From assembly GCF_028476545.1 (NCBI RefSeq), contig NW_026733059.1:165209-229208 (forward strand): a stretch of 64,000 bases of DNA, written 5' to 3'. The notes below the pieces were generated by a model. That model saw nothing but the letters and a program-made list of their open reading frames with translations, was not told the DNA's origin and searched no databases. Made by a program: the position numbers and the translations under genes. Each line of letters starts with the position of its first letter. The first letter of the stretch is position 1. The DNA is from Physella acuta. Taxonomy: Eukaryota > Mollusca > Gastropoda > Physidae. Shown here one piece after another: positions 12,001 through 26,400 of the stretch.

Positions 12001-15000
12001 TAACATGAAATCAGAATTCCTTTACTCTATAGATGATCTTTTTCACCACTAATAATTAACCAACATAGGTAGGTTCTACTAATGATCTAAGCAAATTACT
12101 CAAATTTTACAATCAGAAATTGTATGCATGCCAGAGTTTTTTTTATTAAACACAGAGTTTTTTTTTATTAAACACACACAGATTAGTGTTTTGTTTATAT
12201 TGCTGTTGCTGTATCTATGTAGATACTAAAGCAGTAGAAATGTTCTATCAGGGTAGTGCTAATATTTACATCAATGATAAATGGTATAAATAATTTGTCT
12301 GAGGTAAAAAAAAAAAAAAGACCACCTCAATGACATTGAGATAAAATTCACTTTTTTTCCCATTGATTCAGTTCTAATTCTTATTTTTTTAAATCATTTT
12401 TCTTAGACCAACTTTAACCCTAGCCACAATCCTAGGCATAGCACATTAACTCCAAACTCTTATTTAGATATTGTGCATTATAAAAAAAATATTGCTAATG
12501 CCTTTTGCACTATAAACACAAAAATCAATACAGCTATTCTCAGTTCTGAACCCAAAACCATCTTGATAGCTGCTATTCGTTCCACTTACCCATTGCGACG
12601 ACCTTTGATAGAATGTCAAAACAAAGTACAAAAGCAAGTTAAAAAACTATATAGAGGCTAAATTTTAGTTTCGTTCATCAATCATTAACTGTTGACTGAA
12701 ATAAGCACTTCCTCTACAATGATTTTTTTTATTACATTGCAAACATGAAATAAGATATTTAATTTTAAGTTTATTTTTATAATCAGTGATCACATTATAC
12801 AGCTCTTGTGAGGAACCCCGAACTTTCGAGATAGTTACTGTGTTCCCTGCTTGGCCGCAACAACATGTTTGAAGCTCAATGTTAAGTACTTTTTGATAAA
12901 CTAAAACAGACGCATTAGTGCTCATGGGTGAGTGCTTTAGGTCACAAATTCACCGGCGTGCTATTCCTAGTAATACCCCTAACTCCCTGTGCCAATCAGC
13001 AGGCCCCAGGGGACCCAACAGCACATTACTGGGGTGCTGCCCCTCTGCTTTAGATATTTTTAATTGCAGAAACCCTTTCTGGGTGTACTCAACAACCTCC
13101 CAAATTTTTTAGAGCGATCAAATGAAAGGTGTAGTTAATACATAAACGACAAATATACAGACACGTACTTTCATTTTCCTACAAACAGACATACTTTCAT
13201 TTATAAATAAATAAATAAATATATATATATATATAAAATAATTAATATTAAAGTGCTGAGATGTCATCACCAAATTTTTTGAATACAGTACTTGGAAAAG
13301 AAACGTTCTCATCAACTCTGTAAACCATTGCTGGTTTTGATATATTCATATTCAAGTTGAAACAAAAGAAAAATAAGAAAAAGCATGATCTCAGATAAGG
13401 ACGGTGAAGAAGATTCTGTTTTCAGACTGACAATGCTCAATTACAAAAACAAAGTAAAAAACAAGAACTACACTACTGTAAGCGTGGGAGTAGAGCGTGG
13501 GGGTAGAAAAGAAACAATTTCTTAAAAGGTTTTAAAAAAACTTCAGTATTTTGCACAAGACAACATTGGTAACACAATGCCAGAAATGTATATTTTGTTA
13601 AATAAGGTCAAGGTTTTAATACAGCTAGTGGCAACATGGTTTTCTTAAATGCAAATAAAAGAAATCCACATTACTACTTGCCATAACATTGACACTATTG
13701 GTTATCAAACTTACCTTCTTCCACATTTTTACCTACCCCTAAATATTGTCTTGTGTATCACAGGATGAAATCAGCAAACTTAGATTAGCTTTTCCAAAAA
13801 GAGAAACCAAACATTTAGAATTCAATTCATCATGATGTCTCCAACACCAATCAACTCCATTCACAGTTAATATCTCAGATCACACAGCTATTTTCTAAAT
13901 GATTCTATCCACTTAGCAAATTCCAACAGATAGTATTTCATCAATAAACATTAATTTGCTATTACAGGAAACAAATTGTTTTTTGATAAACATAAAAGAT
14001 GTTGAATCGTCAAAATTGTACACAGCTTTTTGTTTGCAGTAATCCTATCTCTGTAAAGACCACTACATCATCCCATGAATAAGGATCTGTCTGCAGCACT
14101 ACACTCAACCCATTTCCTTCTACTAACAAACCAACCTCAATCCCTTCACACCCTTACACTCCAATCAACAGCTCGACATGTAAAGACCTAAGTAGTTTTA
14201 TTACGTCTTAGCAATTACTGTTAATAAAGATCGTAAATTCAATATTGAATGGAAAATTTGTCAGCTTAAAGCTAAATAACTAATTATGTGCTATTAAAAA
14301 ATTAAATTTCATTGTTTGGTATTATTTTTTTTCCATTTTAATTATAAATAAATTAAAATTCAGGCGTTAAAAATAATGAACTATTTGCAAATGTGCTGAA
14401 TTAATTGAATTTTTTTTACTGTAGTATAATTATAATTATATGGAGATTTATAATTTGTATAAAACCTTGCAAGTTAAAAACTATCTTAGAATAAAATTTA
14501 ATACATTTTTGTTAAAAATAAAATGAATTTTTCCAAAGCTCTTTCTGATCTTAAATTTAGAGATTTTGATAAAAAAACAAAACAAAAAAGATTTTGATAA
14601 ATAAACATAAAAATAACGCCCCAAACATATCCCCAAAGATCCATTCGTCTCACACCTGCAACAATAGCCTTACTGTTATCAAATATGTAGATTTTTATAG
14701 ACAATATTTCACAGCATGCCGATCATGACAAATTATGGCAAGGCTGTTATGTATATAAAAACCTCCAAAAACATGTGCTTGTATGTTCTCATTATTAATA
14801 CACATTATGTATATAATGATAATTTCAAGCACTTGTTAATATATTGCCTCCTTGTTGGTCTTAGTAATCTAGAGCAGTTATCTGAACTTTTTTTTCCTTA
14901 CAAAGCATTATGCCATCAACATAATGGGGTTAAACTACCATTTTAATCAAAGATTGTTGAATTTTATTTTAGGCAAAAGTGCTTATGTTTATATAATCAT

Positions 15001-15507
15001 CTTTCTTACGCATATTATCCGAAAGTAACATTTTACAAGGCTGCCTAATTTTTTAGATGTCAGCAACAAAAGCACGGCGTTTGCACACTTGGCATTTTTC
15101 ATCAAATTCACAAATTGTGATTAGATCTACAGAAGAAGAACAAGCATTGAACGAATTATCCAATTACAATATAATTATACCGTTAACCATCCTGGCATAA
15201 ATGACATCATATTTTGTGCTTACGTTAATGATAATTAGTGATTTAAATCGTGATATATGAGTAAATGAAAATTAGTGATTTAAATCGTGATATATGAGTG
15301 ACTATCAATGATCCGTCTTTCAATGAAATAACAATAGCTGTAGCACATTCGCAGAATCACAGTGAGTTCATACACCATTGGCTTATGCCTAATGACCTAT
15401 TTCCTGCAGCACTGATGAAAGTAACTTAGTGATCTTGCTTGGTGTGTTAGGAGACTAATGTAAACAAAAAGTTCCAGACGATGTTGAAAATTAAATTATG
15501 GAGTAAA
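9021..15507. other. Intergenic, AT-rich, without recognised genes
   Basis: GC-richer patches at about 9080-9180 and 12930-13080 are not recognised. Single CAGAGATGTAAC-type termini end at about 9972 and 10635. A short duplication of a T-run plus ATTAAACACA lies at about 12138-12180 and a TA/TAAA microsatellite at about 13200-13240. A minus-strand frame at 12665-12925 has several Cys residues but no family I can name. Confidence 0.4.
15233..15299. repeat. 30-bp direct repeat, period 37 bp
   Basis: The unit beginning AATTAGTGATTTAAATCG occurs at 15233-15262 and again, unchanged, at 15270-15299, with 7 bp between the copies. Confidence 0.85.
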
Positions 15508-15740
15508 GTTGCCAGATGATAGAGCTTAGGACTTCTTACCCAAAGTTTAAAGTTCGGATACCCGCTTGAGTCATTAGAACGTCTGAGTCTACCCATCTCA
15601 AATCGGTACCTGACTGACACTAGGGTAAATAAAGGTGGTTGAGCATAGTTATAACCACTTATTCTTTACATGTAGAGGTCATAGAAACAAGTGAACTCTA
15701 CATCTGTCATAAGGACCAATAAGTTTGAAAGGGTAAATTC
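15508..15740 (+). mobile_element. tRNA-headed SINE, copy 1
   Basis: A tRNA-like head (about 15508-15565, with AGTTCGGATACC as a degenerate B box) is followed by the shared body: GGTACCTGACT, a TAGGGTAAATAAAGGTGG segment, GAGCATAGT, GAGGTCATAGAAACAAGTG, AACTCTAC and TAAGGACCAATAAG. The same body is found at 21113, 28775, 32805, 35985, 50705, 53755 and 54958. Confidence 0.7.
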
Positions 15741-16209
15741 TAGTGCCTTTTAAAATTTGTTTTTGAATCCTTTGTTAAACTATTTTACATCTTTTACCCT
15801 TTAAATTACCTGTGTAACACCACAACAGACACTGTGTTAACGCAGAAATTTACAGGGAAAAATTTACGATTTTTTTTTTTAACCAGCAAATTTTTCACCG
15901 ATGTACAAACAAAACGAATAACTACACTATTAATTCTCAAGCAGACTTAATCACTATTGGCTATATGAACTATGTAATGCCACCAAAATATGTATTATTA
16001 ACACCAATATAACATGAGTAAAATTGTAATAAAACTTAACTTCCCCTTTCTAAGAAGGAGTTGGGCTAGGTATGAACATAGACCTACTGAAAATGACAAA
16101 TAATACTGTACAATCCTTGTTTTATCACATAAGTTGTATTATGCAAACCACTGCAACATTGTCATCATAACGCACAGCGTAACATGGGACGGCAAACAGC
16201 CCTGGCCTT

Positions 16210-16297
16210 TTAACCCTTAAAGCACGTGCCAGGTTAAGCGTTATAAGTTATGTAACAGCAAAGCCACGACCATGGCTTGGCGCGCTTACAGAGTTAA
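16210..16297. mobile_element. Possible miniature piggyBac-like element (TTAA-flanked)
   Basis: TTAA lies at both ends (16210-16213 and 16294-16297). Inside, CCCTTAAAGCACG at the left pairs imperfectly (about 9 of 13) with CTCTGTAAGCGCG from the right end inverted. TTAA targets and short C-starting termini fit piggyBac MITEs. Only one copy is seen, so support is limited. Confidence 0.4.
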
Positions 16298-19200
16298 CAA
16301 ATCAGTTTTCCCTACTGTGAGGACACAATCTTTTTTGTTTGAAATATTTTAGATTCAATGATATTTTTAAACAAGTGATTTCCTTAACGATATCCTTTTC
16401 TAATTCGAGACATTTCCCATTCTGTACATAACTTGCTAGCTTGTGATTTAAAAATTTGTTTAAAACAGTTAATTTCTACTCCAAGTACACCTGAAAAGGA
16501 AAAATACTATATCATAATAGGAAAGAAATTATTTTTTAAGTAAAGGACTTTCTATATCACAAATAAAAGAAGAGCATACAACACACTTTGCTATCTTTTA
16601 AATTAGTTTAATATGTAACTAACCACCTAAAAAAGGAAATACTTTCATATGATGCAAACAGGAAGCATAGTCAAGATGAAATTATACTATGAAAAAGGAC
16701 CTTAAAAAAAGGCCTTACCTGGAAAAAAAAAATAGACCAAGCAAAAATTGGAAGACAAAAAAGATGGATTCCTACTATGGGCAATTGAAAAGACAGAAAC
16801 ATTGCCTGTAAATCTCTGGTCAGTGAGCCATTGGTATGACAAACTAATCTTGCCTGGGATTTAACTAAGTGAAGATTGAAAGTTCTCTGAAAATTATGTT
16901 TTTTAAAGTATAAAAAAGTTATCTAGCCATTAAACAGGCTGTTGACAAACCTATCTTTTGTAATGTAAAAATAAAGTCTACTGGACAACAGTTTAAAGCT
17001 ATCTAGACACACCAAGATAGATGATATCTGTTAGCTGGAGACCGCAACACATTTAAGAGAGAAAACACTCAAACAACTGCTGCTATACAAATTGTTCTTG
17101 GGTAAACAAAGGCTATGAAAGTAAATCCTGAAAAGAAAAGCAGGATGAAGTCAGAGTCAACGGGCCATATGGTGTATAAAATGTTGACCTGTAATACTTA
17201 ATTATGTTGGAGGAAATCTTCAATATTACAATTAAGAACAAAGAAGAAGAATCAAAGTGCAGAAACAGATTTCTATGTACTATCATTGAAGGCAGTGCTT
17301 TTAAAGTCTCCTGAAATTTCCAGGACTTTGCTCAAAAGAAACACACTCCAGGAACGAAAAGAAGCCATTACAAGATTTTAGAGATGGTAATTAGAAATTC
17401 CAGGAATTAAAAGCTTGTAATGGCTTTTTAAATTAATATAAGAAATTGCTTATCTTACCTCAATACAGCTGATGAATTATTTAAAGTTGAGGCTATAAAA
17501 AGTTAACAGTGAATGTTACCTGAGCTCTGCATTGACCACTTTTCTGTCAGCTCAGCTATGGATAATTTCAAACTCAGTAACTACAGCCCAAAAGGTTTAA
17601 TTGGCTGGTAGTCTTTTATCTATATGCATCAAAACTACTTTTGACAAAGTGGTCTCAACAACAAAAAGGCCTAATTTATGTGGCCCTATCAGTTCAAACA
17701 ACCACTAGACACAAAACTAGAATTTTATTGCTACATGTTACTCATCTTCTCGCTACTTTACACTAATCCGCAGTGTTCATTTAAGGCAGATGCTACCAGT
17801 ACCAACCCACAACCCCAACCAAGAAGCTGCATAAAAAATAAATATACCTGACCTTGAAAGCCATCTTCACCTTTCTCTTACAATTTCAGAAACCTCTCCA
17901 GGGATAAATGACTAATCACCAATACCATCATGAGATAATTCCATAGGGGTTTTAAGATAATCCACTCTGCATTTTGATAAATGAAATTACAGAACAGCTC
18001 TTTAGGCCCACCTATCAATGGTTGGATACAACCAAATATGACCTGGTTTTCTGGTTGTGAGACCTTCACTTTGCATGTCACAGGTAATGTACAGTTGAGA
18101 ACCATATGATATAGTTGATTTCATATTAACGGACAATTTTGACAAAAAAGGACCATTTTGACAATGTCTTGAACTTGTAATTGCTTGATGACTGCTATAT
18201 GAAATGGACTTACAAGGTGTTCAGTCAATGACTAAATATAGTCATCTTAAATGAAGAGACAAAAAAAAATGAAAAGCAGTCGGACATCTAAATTTTGATG
18301 GGTACAAAGTTTCCTTTGATTAACATTTTCCAGCATCTCTTTGTTTACATCACTCTGCTATGTTACCAGAGATAAGTGGTGGAGACAAAGCCAATTTTAT
18401 ACGGTTAACTTAATAGTTCACATAAGTCTTATTAAAATAGCATTAGACTCACAAACCCAATTTGACTGAAACCTGATAAGCAGGGGATTGAAAAAAATCA
18501 TCCCAAAAAAAAAAAAAAATTGAAAAAAGATCTATTGTAAGAAATCTTCACTAAAAAAATGATAATTGGGAAATGTGTTGAGCTTGAATATAATACGGTA
18601 ACGTTTAAAGCTAATAATAAACAAGCACCTGAGTGGGTGAATAAGTAAAACAATTTGGACGTTACGGATTTTGCATAAACAGACAAGTTAATAAGAATTT
18701 TTATGACTATATTATATTTTAAAAGCTGGATTTTCCAGTTCTAAACCACATTTTAATGATTACCAGATTTTTTAAAATTATTGCTCAAATTTAGTACATG
18801 AAGTTTATGTTATGTAGTATATATTTACTTACTTTTAATTTTGCAAATTGTAAGATGCTAATACACTAAGCATTTCAAAAACATGCTTTTATCATCACTG
18901 CCAGACTACAGTATATTTTTTTTTTCTAAGTTTCAATTACACATTGGGAACTATGTACTGATATAGCCAGAATTTACAAGGGTCTTGAACACAAAATCAT
19001 ATTTCTGAAACCAATAGACAAGAAATATGCTACACAAACTATCCACTTATTCAGATATCTTAAAAAAGATATACTAAAGAACAATAAAAGCATAAATTAT
19101 ATAATTGTATCACTTCTTGAAGTGTACTAGTATAAGCTTCAGTATTACCACCCTTATGAGATGATTTTGCTTGATAAGCCAAATATTGCATTGGTAATTA

Positions 19201-19321
19201 AAATTACTTATGGTAAATAACAGATTTGTCCCTTAACATTTGTACAGGTATTCATAGAAATATAGACCACTCACACACATACAGACAAAAAAATCCAAGT
19301 AAAATTCTGTTTTTTACTAAT

Positions 19322-19327
19322 TTTATT
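19322..19327 (-). promoter_or_regulatory. Candidate polyadenylation signal of the DBHS gene
   Basis: AATAAA on the minus strand, about 780 bp past the stop codon. It is the nearest perfect hexamer I found downstream, and use is not shown. Confidence 0.4.
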
Positions 19328-20103
19328 GACGACATGAACTGAACACTTAAAATACACAGAGTATTACCATAGACAGTGCCTTAAGAGAAATAGACAAAAT
19401 AATCATAGAGCAACGCAAAATTTAGTTCCCAAAAAACTGTTCAGAAAAATATTTGGGTAAATCGGCTAAGAAATAAAACCAAATGTTAACATTATTCTAG
19501 AGAAAGCAACAGTACGATACAATCTATAAATCATCAAGTTGAAATATACATAGTCGGATTACAACACTACACCGCATGCAAATGATAACATTGAATGTTT
19601 GTTTTGTATATATATATGTATTTTTTTTTTTAAATAATACTTTACCAAAAAACGTTTGCCAAGTGCAATTTTTTTCCAGATCTAGTACTAATTTTTTTTT
19701 ACTTTGTATGAAATAATTCAGGAATTAGTAACGAGCTTACAAATTTACCTGAATATGAAGAGAAATGAAGAAAAGGCAAAACAAGTTCAGCATACTCAAT
19801 TATTTTACAGAAATAAAATATTCTATTCTCTAAAAACCAATGCAAACATTAACTTAAAAATATTTTGTCATTACGTAATACTTTTGTCAATTTAGTCCTC
19901 GTATCATATCATAGTCACCAACAATTTTACAAGGAAAATGACCAGGTAGTTATTCCTTAAAATTAATCAACAGGATGATTTAAAACCTACTGATAAAACA
20001 CATGAAACCTAATTAATACAATTAAAAAAACTTCAGACAATGTGAAGCACAAGGGAGGAGATACATTATAACTGCTCTTTTCTAATGTTTGGAAGTGATG
20101 TTT

Positions 20104-20448
20104 TCAAAACCTCCGCATACGTTTGATATCATTTAGCTCTTCTCTAGCAGCTTCACGGCGGCGTTCCAAAAGTAAGCGCTCATTTAAGCTTGCAGCCGAG
20201 GAAAACATGTTTGGACTACCGCCACCAGCCATCCCCCCTTGAGGACCACCTGCCAATTGTCTAGCTGCTGCTAAGGCTGCAGCAGTAGATCCCAAAGAAC
20301 CTGGTGGACCCCCCAATCCTCCCTGAGGACCGCCAAGCCCCCCAGGACCACCCAGGCCAACAGGACCACCAGGAGGTGCACCAAGAACCCCTCTCTGATT
20401 TTGATAATTATCTGGGCCACTAGATCCTTGTTCAAATCGTGAACGTCT
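20104..20448 (-). CDS. SFPQ/NONO: DBHS exon 10: Gly/Pro-rich C-terminus and stop
   Basis: Acceptor ATACAACAG, then [20 protein letters not shown], a Gly/Pro/Leu-rich segment, a charged helix-like segment and the end ...[11 protein letters not shown] before the stop. Phase 0 from exon 9. It lies about 6 kb from exon 9; an alternative terminal exon between them is possible but I found none. Confidence 0.82.
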   Translation of the reverse strand, partial: RRSRFEQGSSGPDNYQNQRGVLGAPPGGPVGLGGPGGLGGPQGGLGGPPGSLGSTAAALAAARQLAGGPQGGMAGGGSPNMFSSAASLNERLLLERRREAAREELNDIKRMRRF

Positions 20449-23400
20449 CTGTTGTATATATTTTATATAGTTCGGATATTCATGGTGCAATTCAAGCATT
20501 TATTTATAATTAGTCCAAAATAATTATCAGTTTATCCAGTATGCAAATAATTATCAATTTATCCAGTATGAAGATCATCGCAGGAACACATCAACATCAG
20601 GATTGGATGAAGTACAGGTATCCGCAAGTCGCAGAGACATAAATAATGTGGGAGAAGAAAAGAAATGTATACATATTAGAAAAAGTGTCTTTCTGGTTTA
20701 TTCTAAGTTCCACCAAAACTATCCAGCTGAAACTGAAGATTTTGATTATACAATGTTCAAAGACGATTTTAAAAATAAAAGGTGGAATCAGAAGTAACAT
20801 AATGTAATGAGGCATGGTAATGAATCACAGACGCAATCAAGATCAGAAGATTCAACAGCTGACTTAAGACAGCAGCACATGCAATAAACACCTCTTATTT
20901 ATGTTAAATATGAACCGCATTAACAAGAATTTTGATTTGTGTATGCTCACATTTTCCCCAATATACCGTACATTGACTATAGTCATTGTCTAAAACCTGC
21001 GCCTGCAAAAATCTTAACTATCATGTGCACCAATAAAAAAATTGTATTTAACGGTTTAGAAGGTATATTTTTCTTGTATTTGAAATAAACGATGCTCATC
21101 TCAATTAAAGTGCCCCTATAGCTAAAATGGTAGTGTAATGGCTACCATGCGGGTGGAACGGGTTCGAGACACATAACGACAAAGTTAATTTTTTTCGGCT
21201 GGGCATAGTGTTGACAACACTATCTCTATCTCTTCATATACCGAGGTCACAGAAAAAAGTGAACTCTACTTCACTTGCCCTATAGACCGTCAGGTTTGAA
21301 AAGGGAACATCTCAATTAAGGTGTTCCAATTTTCACCTTTAAATTATAAAATTTGGAATTAACATGCATACCTCTTGTGACCAGTTTGAGGAGCATCCAT
21401 TAAAAGAAAAAAAGAAACGGTTACTACTTTAAATAAAAAATGTATTTAAAATGGGAAAAAAATGATATCCTCTCCAAGATTTCCCCCTAACACGTGAAAG
21501 AACACTGATCTTCAGTGTATAAACACAATAAATAAAGAAGCCAATAAATATATTTTCGTTATGTAAATGAAGGACACCGATCTTCAGTGTATAAACACAA
21601 TAAATAAAGAAGCCAATAAATATATTTTCGTTATGTAAATGAACAGTGAGGAAAATAAGTCTGGTGTGTTTGGACAATTTAAGCAGAAATACGGAAAGAG
21701 TCACCTGAGAGGGCATATAGACAGAGTGGCAAGCTCTATCGCAGTTGGCAATTATGACGTGGTAGAAAAAGAGTAATTTTATAACAGAAACTTGGCAACT
21801 GAGACAAAACCTGTATGCTCTTATTTGGTTGAGTGTCCAAAGTTACTTCTGGTCTCGAGTATAATTCTGCTGAGCATTTTGCAAGGCTATAATAAAATTA
21901 TGGCTCTCCAATAGGGCTTGTATGTATCGTTCTCACACTTAAAACTTAAAATCTTGTTAGCCAGGGGGTATGAATTTTCTAAATAAATTAATTATTGTGA
22001 ATGTGATTATTTCCATTGATAACAAAAAAACTTGGCAGCTATTTGTTTCTAGGCCTCGCTTTAAAGTTATTAAAATAACACAAGTATCCAAAATACTACA
22101 ATTATAAACATTTTACTAATAAAAGAAGCAAATTAAGTACTTGTAGGCCTTGGATATTAATATATTAATTTTGTAACTAAAAATTAGAATAAATAAATTT
22201 ACAAACTATGCTCTTAAAAAATAAAAAAACCACATGATAATGTAGGCTGTATTTTTCTTTAACCAGTCTCTATTTTGTAGTCAATCATTATCTACGATTT
22301 TAAATAACTTAATAGCAGAGGTAACTTTTCAATTTTTTTTTTTTTACCAATTAAACAAAAATATTCACATTTGCTTTGAAAAATACAGGACTGGCAAGAA
22401 CGAAAACGAAAGATTAGTGACTTACTTACAAGCCCTATTATGGCATAATTTTAAATAACCATTAATCAGAAAGTTGTACACAAAGTTTTTTTTTCATGAT
22501 GAGGATAGTCTTTCAGATTCCAATGTTCCAAAAAAGGGAGAACAATATAGATCTTCAGTTTAGTCTGGTTACTGCGCATTTTCAGAAAAGCAGGAGTGGA
22601 ATTCACAGGGAAAGAGAAGTAGAATGAGGCCAAATTTCCTGGAGATCTTTTGAGAGAGAGATGGGTGAAGCCAGAATACCATGGCTCCAGGTAACAAAAT
22701 GTCACTAATCAAGTTCATAGGTGAACTGTTGTCTCTGCAGTTATTATGCGTCCCCAAAATTATGACTTGTATCATTTTTGTCACTTGGTGCCCCACTTAG
22801 AAGATCTAATGAAACCATGTACCACATGTGATTACTGACATTGTCATTTATGTTTAAACAAAACCTTACATCTACTATATATTTAGCACAGGAATTAGTT
22901 GATCATTAAACAAACGTTACAATCAAATTTTAAGTTTAGTACGATATTAATAAAATGATTCAGTCAGCAATTTAACAATGTGTTTCAGAGGAGTAACATT
23001 TTGCATTGTAAGACGTATCCAAGAAGAAAATAGTGGGTATATCCCTAGTAACTGTAAGACAGCAAGGCATGTAACTGTAAGACAGCAAGGCATGTAACTG
23101 TAAGACAGCGAGTCATGTAACTGTAAGACAGCGAGTCATGTAACTGTAAGACAGCAAGTCATGTAACTGTAAGACAGCAAGTCATGTAACTGTAAGACAG
23201 TGAGTCATGTAACTGTAAGACAGCAAGTCATGTAACTGTAAGACAGCAAGTCATGTAACTGTAAAACAGCAAATCTAGTAGCGCAAAGTTTGCTCAGAAA
23301 TACCACTAAGCACATCACATTAATATCAAGCTTATCTTATATCATCATAGCAAGCTTTGCTCAACAAGTAACAGTTTGAAAAAAGAGTACAAGCAAATAA

Positions 23401-26400
23401 TATGCGATAGTTGAGTTTAAATTTAAAACAAAAATAATTGCCTCAATACAATATATTATCTTCCGAACCTGTTTTTTACAACCATCTTAGTTTCAGCCAG
23501 AGTTAGTAATGTGTTGGATACATTGCAATGTAATAATTAGTTTAAGTCAATTGATAGAGGCTTTATAAAAGAAACAATTTTGAGTAAGTTAATTTTTCCA
23601 CTTTATGACTTGCAGCTCTTATGCTTTTAACAGGAAGGCAAAGAATCAGTGAAAAACCAATGTACCAACTAGCACAATATTACTATTTAGTACCAAAAAA
23701 ACTTGAAATAGATAAATAGAGAATAGAAAAAATGCTAAGAGTGCATATTTTTATGTTATATGCACAGGATAAGAGGCATATTGTAAGGTTAAAAACAAAA
23801 TCTGGTTTTGTAAAACTTAACCTAATTTTAAGTGCTGCATTACATAACTTAAACTGTGTTCAATATACCAACTGCATTCACAAGAATACAACTATGTAGC
23901 AGAATTATTCAGCAAAAAACTATTCCTTGGTACAAATATAAGTACTTTAGTGAGTCATTTCAGAAAATTGTGATTTCTTCAAGTACAATGTAGATATATA
24001 AGTGACAATGTGTATTGTAATAATAAGTGACAATGCACATTATCAATCATAATTATTTATCTTTCTGAGCACCTGGTTTAGTTTCTTGGCAAGAGGTCAC
24101 AGACAGAAGTTATTCATTTAGGACCAAAATAGGCAAATATTGTAAAAATAATGTTCGTTTACAATTTTAAAAATGCTGACCAATGCACTACTGTTCACCC
24201 GGTGTAGACAATATTTGGAATGAACTCAGGTTCAATGTATGGAGGCTGTCAGACTTTAGTGGGGAAGGTGGATGATGGTAAAGTGTTTTAAAAATATAAT
24301 TTGAGGCCTTTATCTGTAGATGATACAGTTATTTTTGGGATACTACATCACAGTTAATGGTAAGAGTAACATAAAAGAACAAAGCACAAAGTTTAAAGAT
24401 AGCACACATGCATAAGGCAGAGAAAGATCTGTAAAGAAACTGGGCCTGGGAGCCATAGATTGCCCTTCAGAGTTTAAACAAAAGATTTTCTTCAACTAAT
24501 TGGGAAAGAAGGAGAGAATTTCAGACTCAAAGTCAGACAACAAATTCTGAAATCAGCTGCTTAAGTTACATATCTGTATGTAACTGCACCAAGGGAAATT
24601 GAAACATTCTGATTTGTAAGTAATAGTCTGGCCAACAGGAAACAAATTTAGTTTAATGTTGTGCAGGATGGGTCCCATAACTTCATACTCTTTAGCTGTA
24701 GCCCTGTTGTTCAGAATGACTACCTCATACAACACATGGTGTGATGATGAACAGCCATGCACAAGAAAAAGGGTGAAGGGTAAAGCATAGGGTTAGCTTG
24801 ACAGTTTAGTTCACAGTATATACTTATCACCTTTTCAAAACTAAGAAAAAAACAAAAAAAGGTTTTAAAATTAAAATCCCATTTTACATAAAGTTTTAAG
24901 AATAGGCCAGAAACTAGTGGTTTTCTGAACTTCTTTTTATATGTCTCTCATTTCTTATCATTTTTTAAAACCTGTGTGTGTATATCATCTTCAGGAATGT
25001 AGATTTAACTAAGATTTGTAGCCCATTAAAATCAAAACCCAACATACACAACTGTTCATGAATTACAGATAAATATGTAAAACAGGTAGAGAAAAAATGA
25101 ACATTGGCCTAAGGACACAACTGTGATAATACACAAATTGTAAAAACTGTAGCCTTCATATATATGTATACAATGTGAGTACATAAAAACATGTTTTAAA
25201 ATGCAACTAAGCATTCAATCGAAACCAAACTTTCCACGGATGAACATAAAAAAGCATAGGAGCCACAAATTTTAGTATCTTTTAATAAAGCCTCTATCCA
25301 AATAGTTTAATCAGCTCTGCTATGTGTAATCCAATAGTTTCTTTTATCTCTCCTTAGAAACAGATTTTGCTGAATGTCAGTACACTTTACTTGAGAAATG
25401 TAGCGATTTATAATACAGTTTTAGTTGCCATTATTATAGAGTCATGAACAGTTTTACTTGTACTCGCAAAAACCATTTAACAATATCAGGCAACCTATAA
25501 TGATCAATTTTAAATGATAACATGGCTAGGTCTGACGACAAGTAGTTGAAACCTGAACATATTATGCTATATATTCTGTGATTAAGCTGAGAGGCAGTCA
25601 TACAAAGGTGAATTTTCAAGAATGGTTAGAATATTATCCGCAAAACAAATTCAATTTATTATGCAGCATTAATGTGTCCAGCTAACAAAATAAGTACCTC
25701 ATTGAAATAAAGAAATAGCAAAATCAAACTAGCAATTTAAATGTGAAACAACCATTATAAATACAGTGTAACCTCTATATTTGCCTGGTTCAACATTTTA
25801 AACACTACCCCTAAATTAGTATAATTAGTGGATTTGGAGATAAGTTATTATTTTTGTTTAATTGTGAAAATAGATTATGCTAAGACTAAAGTCACAGGGA
25901 GTAATCCTCATCTCAGGTAGCACTTAACCTGTATTTGGGTAGGTAGATTTGTGGGTTGATAGTGGGAATAAAGGGTATGGGTGAGCATGGACGATAGTTT
26001 GCAACAGATAAACTGGGAATAATATTGAAGTAAATACTTTGTGCTATTGGCATAACATTACTTAAATACAAACATAAAAAGTAACAACAACATGAACTGT
26101 ATTAAGAAATAATGTGATTTATTTCTTTAGGTTAGTCTTAAAGGAGCTCGATCAAGCAATGTTTTTTTTATCTGCAACACTGAACTCTAGAAACTAATGT
26201 ATTGTTATACCTTTTTAAAAAATGAAACTGACCAGTAGGAAAAGAATAATGACACGTATAGAGGTTCCAATGTATATTTGCTAGTATATATTGCTATGTA
26301 TACATGAATGTGTATAAACATATATATATATATGCATACACAAACAGATACATAACAATGAGAAATAAAATAACCTAAATGATAAGAAAATGATGACGGA

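Larger units (their letters stand above)
15741..20103. other. Intergenic and DBHS 3' flank / 3'UTR
   Basis: No further coding exon is recognised. The right part (about 19300-20103) is the probable 3'UTR of the DBHS gene, with an AATAAA on the minus strand at 19322-19327. A minus-strand frame at 17878-18105 shows no known family and no splice context. Confidence 0.4.

Noticed and set aside
12665-12925. Minus-strand frame with several Cys residues
   Set aside because: 86 codons with no recognised domain and no matching splice neighbours; possibly a repeat remnant.
17878-18105. Minus-strand 75-codon frame
   Set aside because: No family resemblance and no exon signals; typical chance frame.
23048-23277. 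CRISPR-like direct repeats
   Set aside because: Units are contiguous with no spacers, in an intron of a eukaryotic gene; this is a minisatellite.
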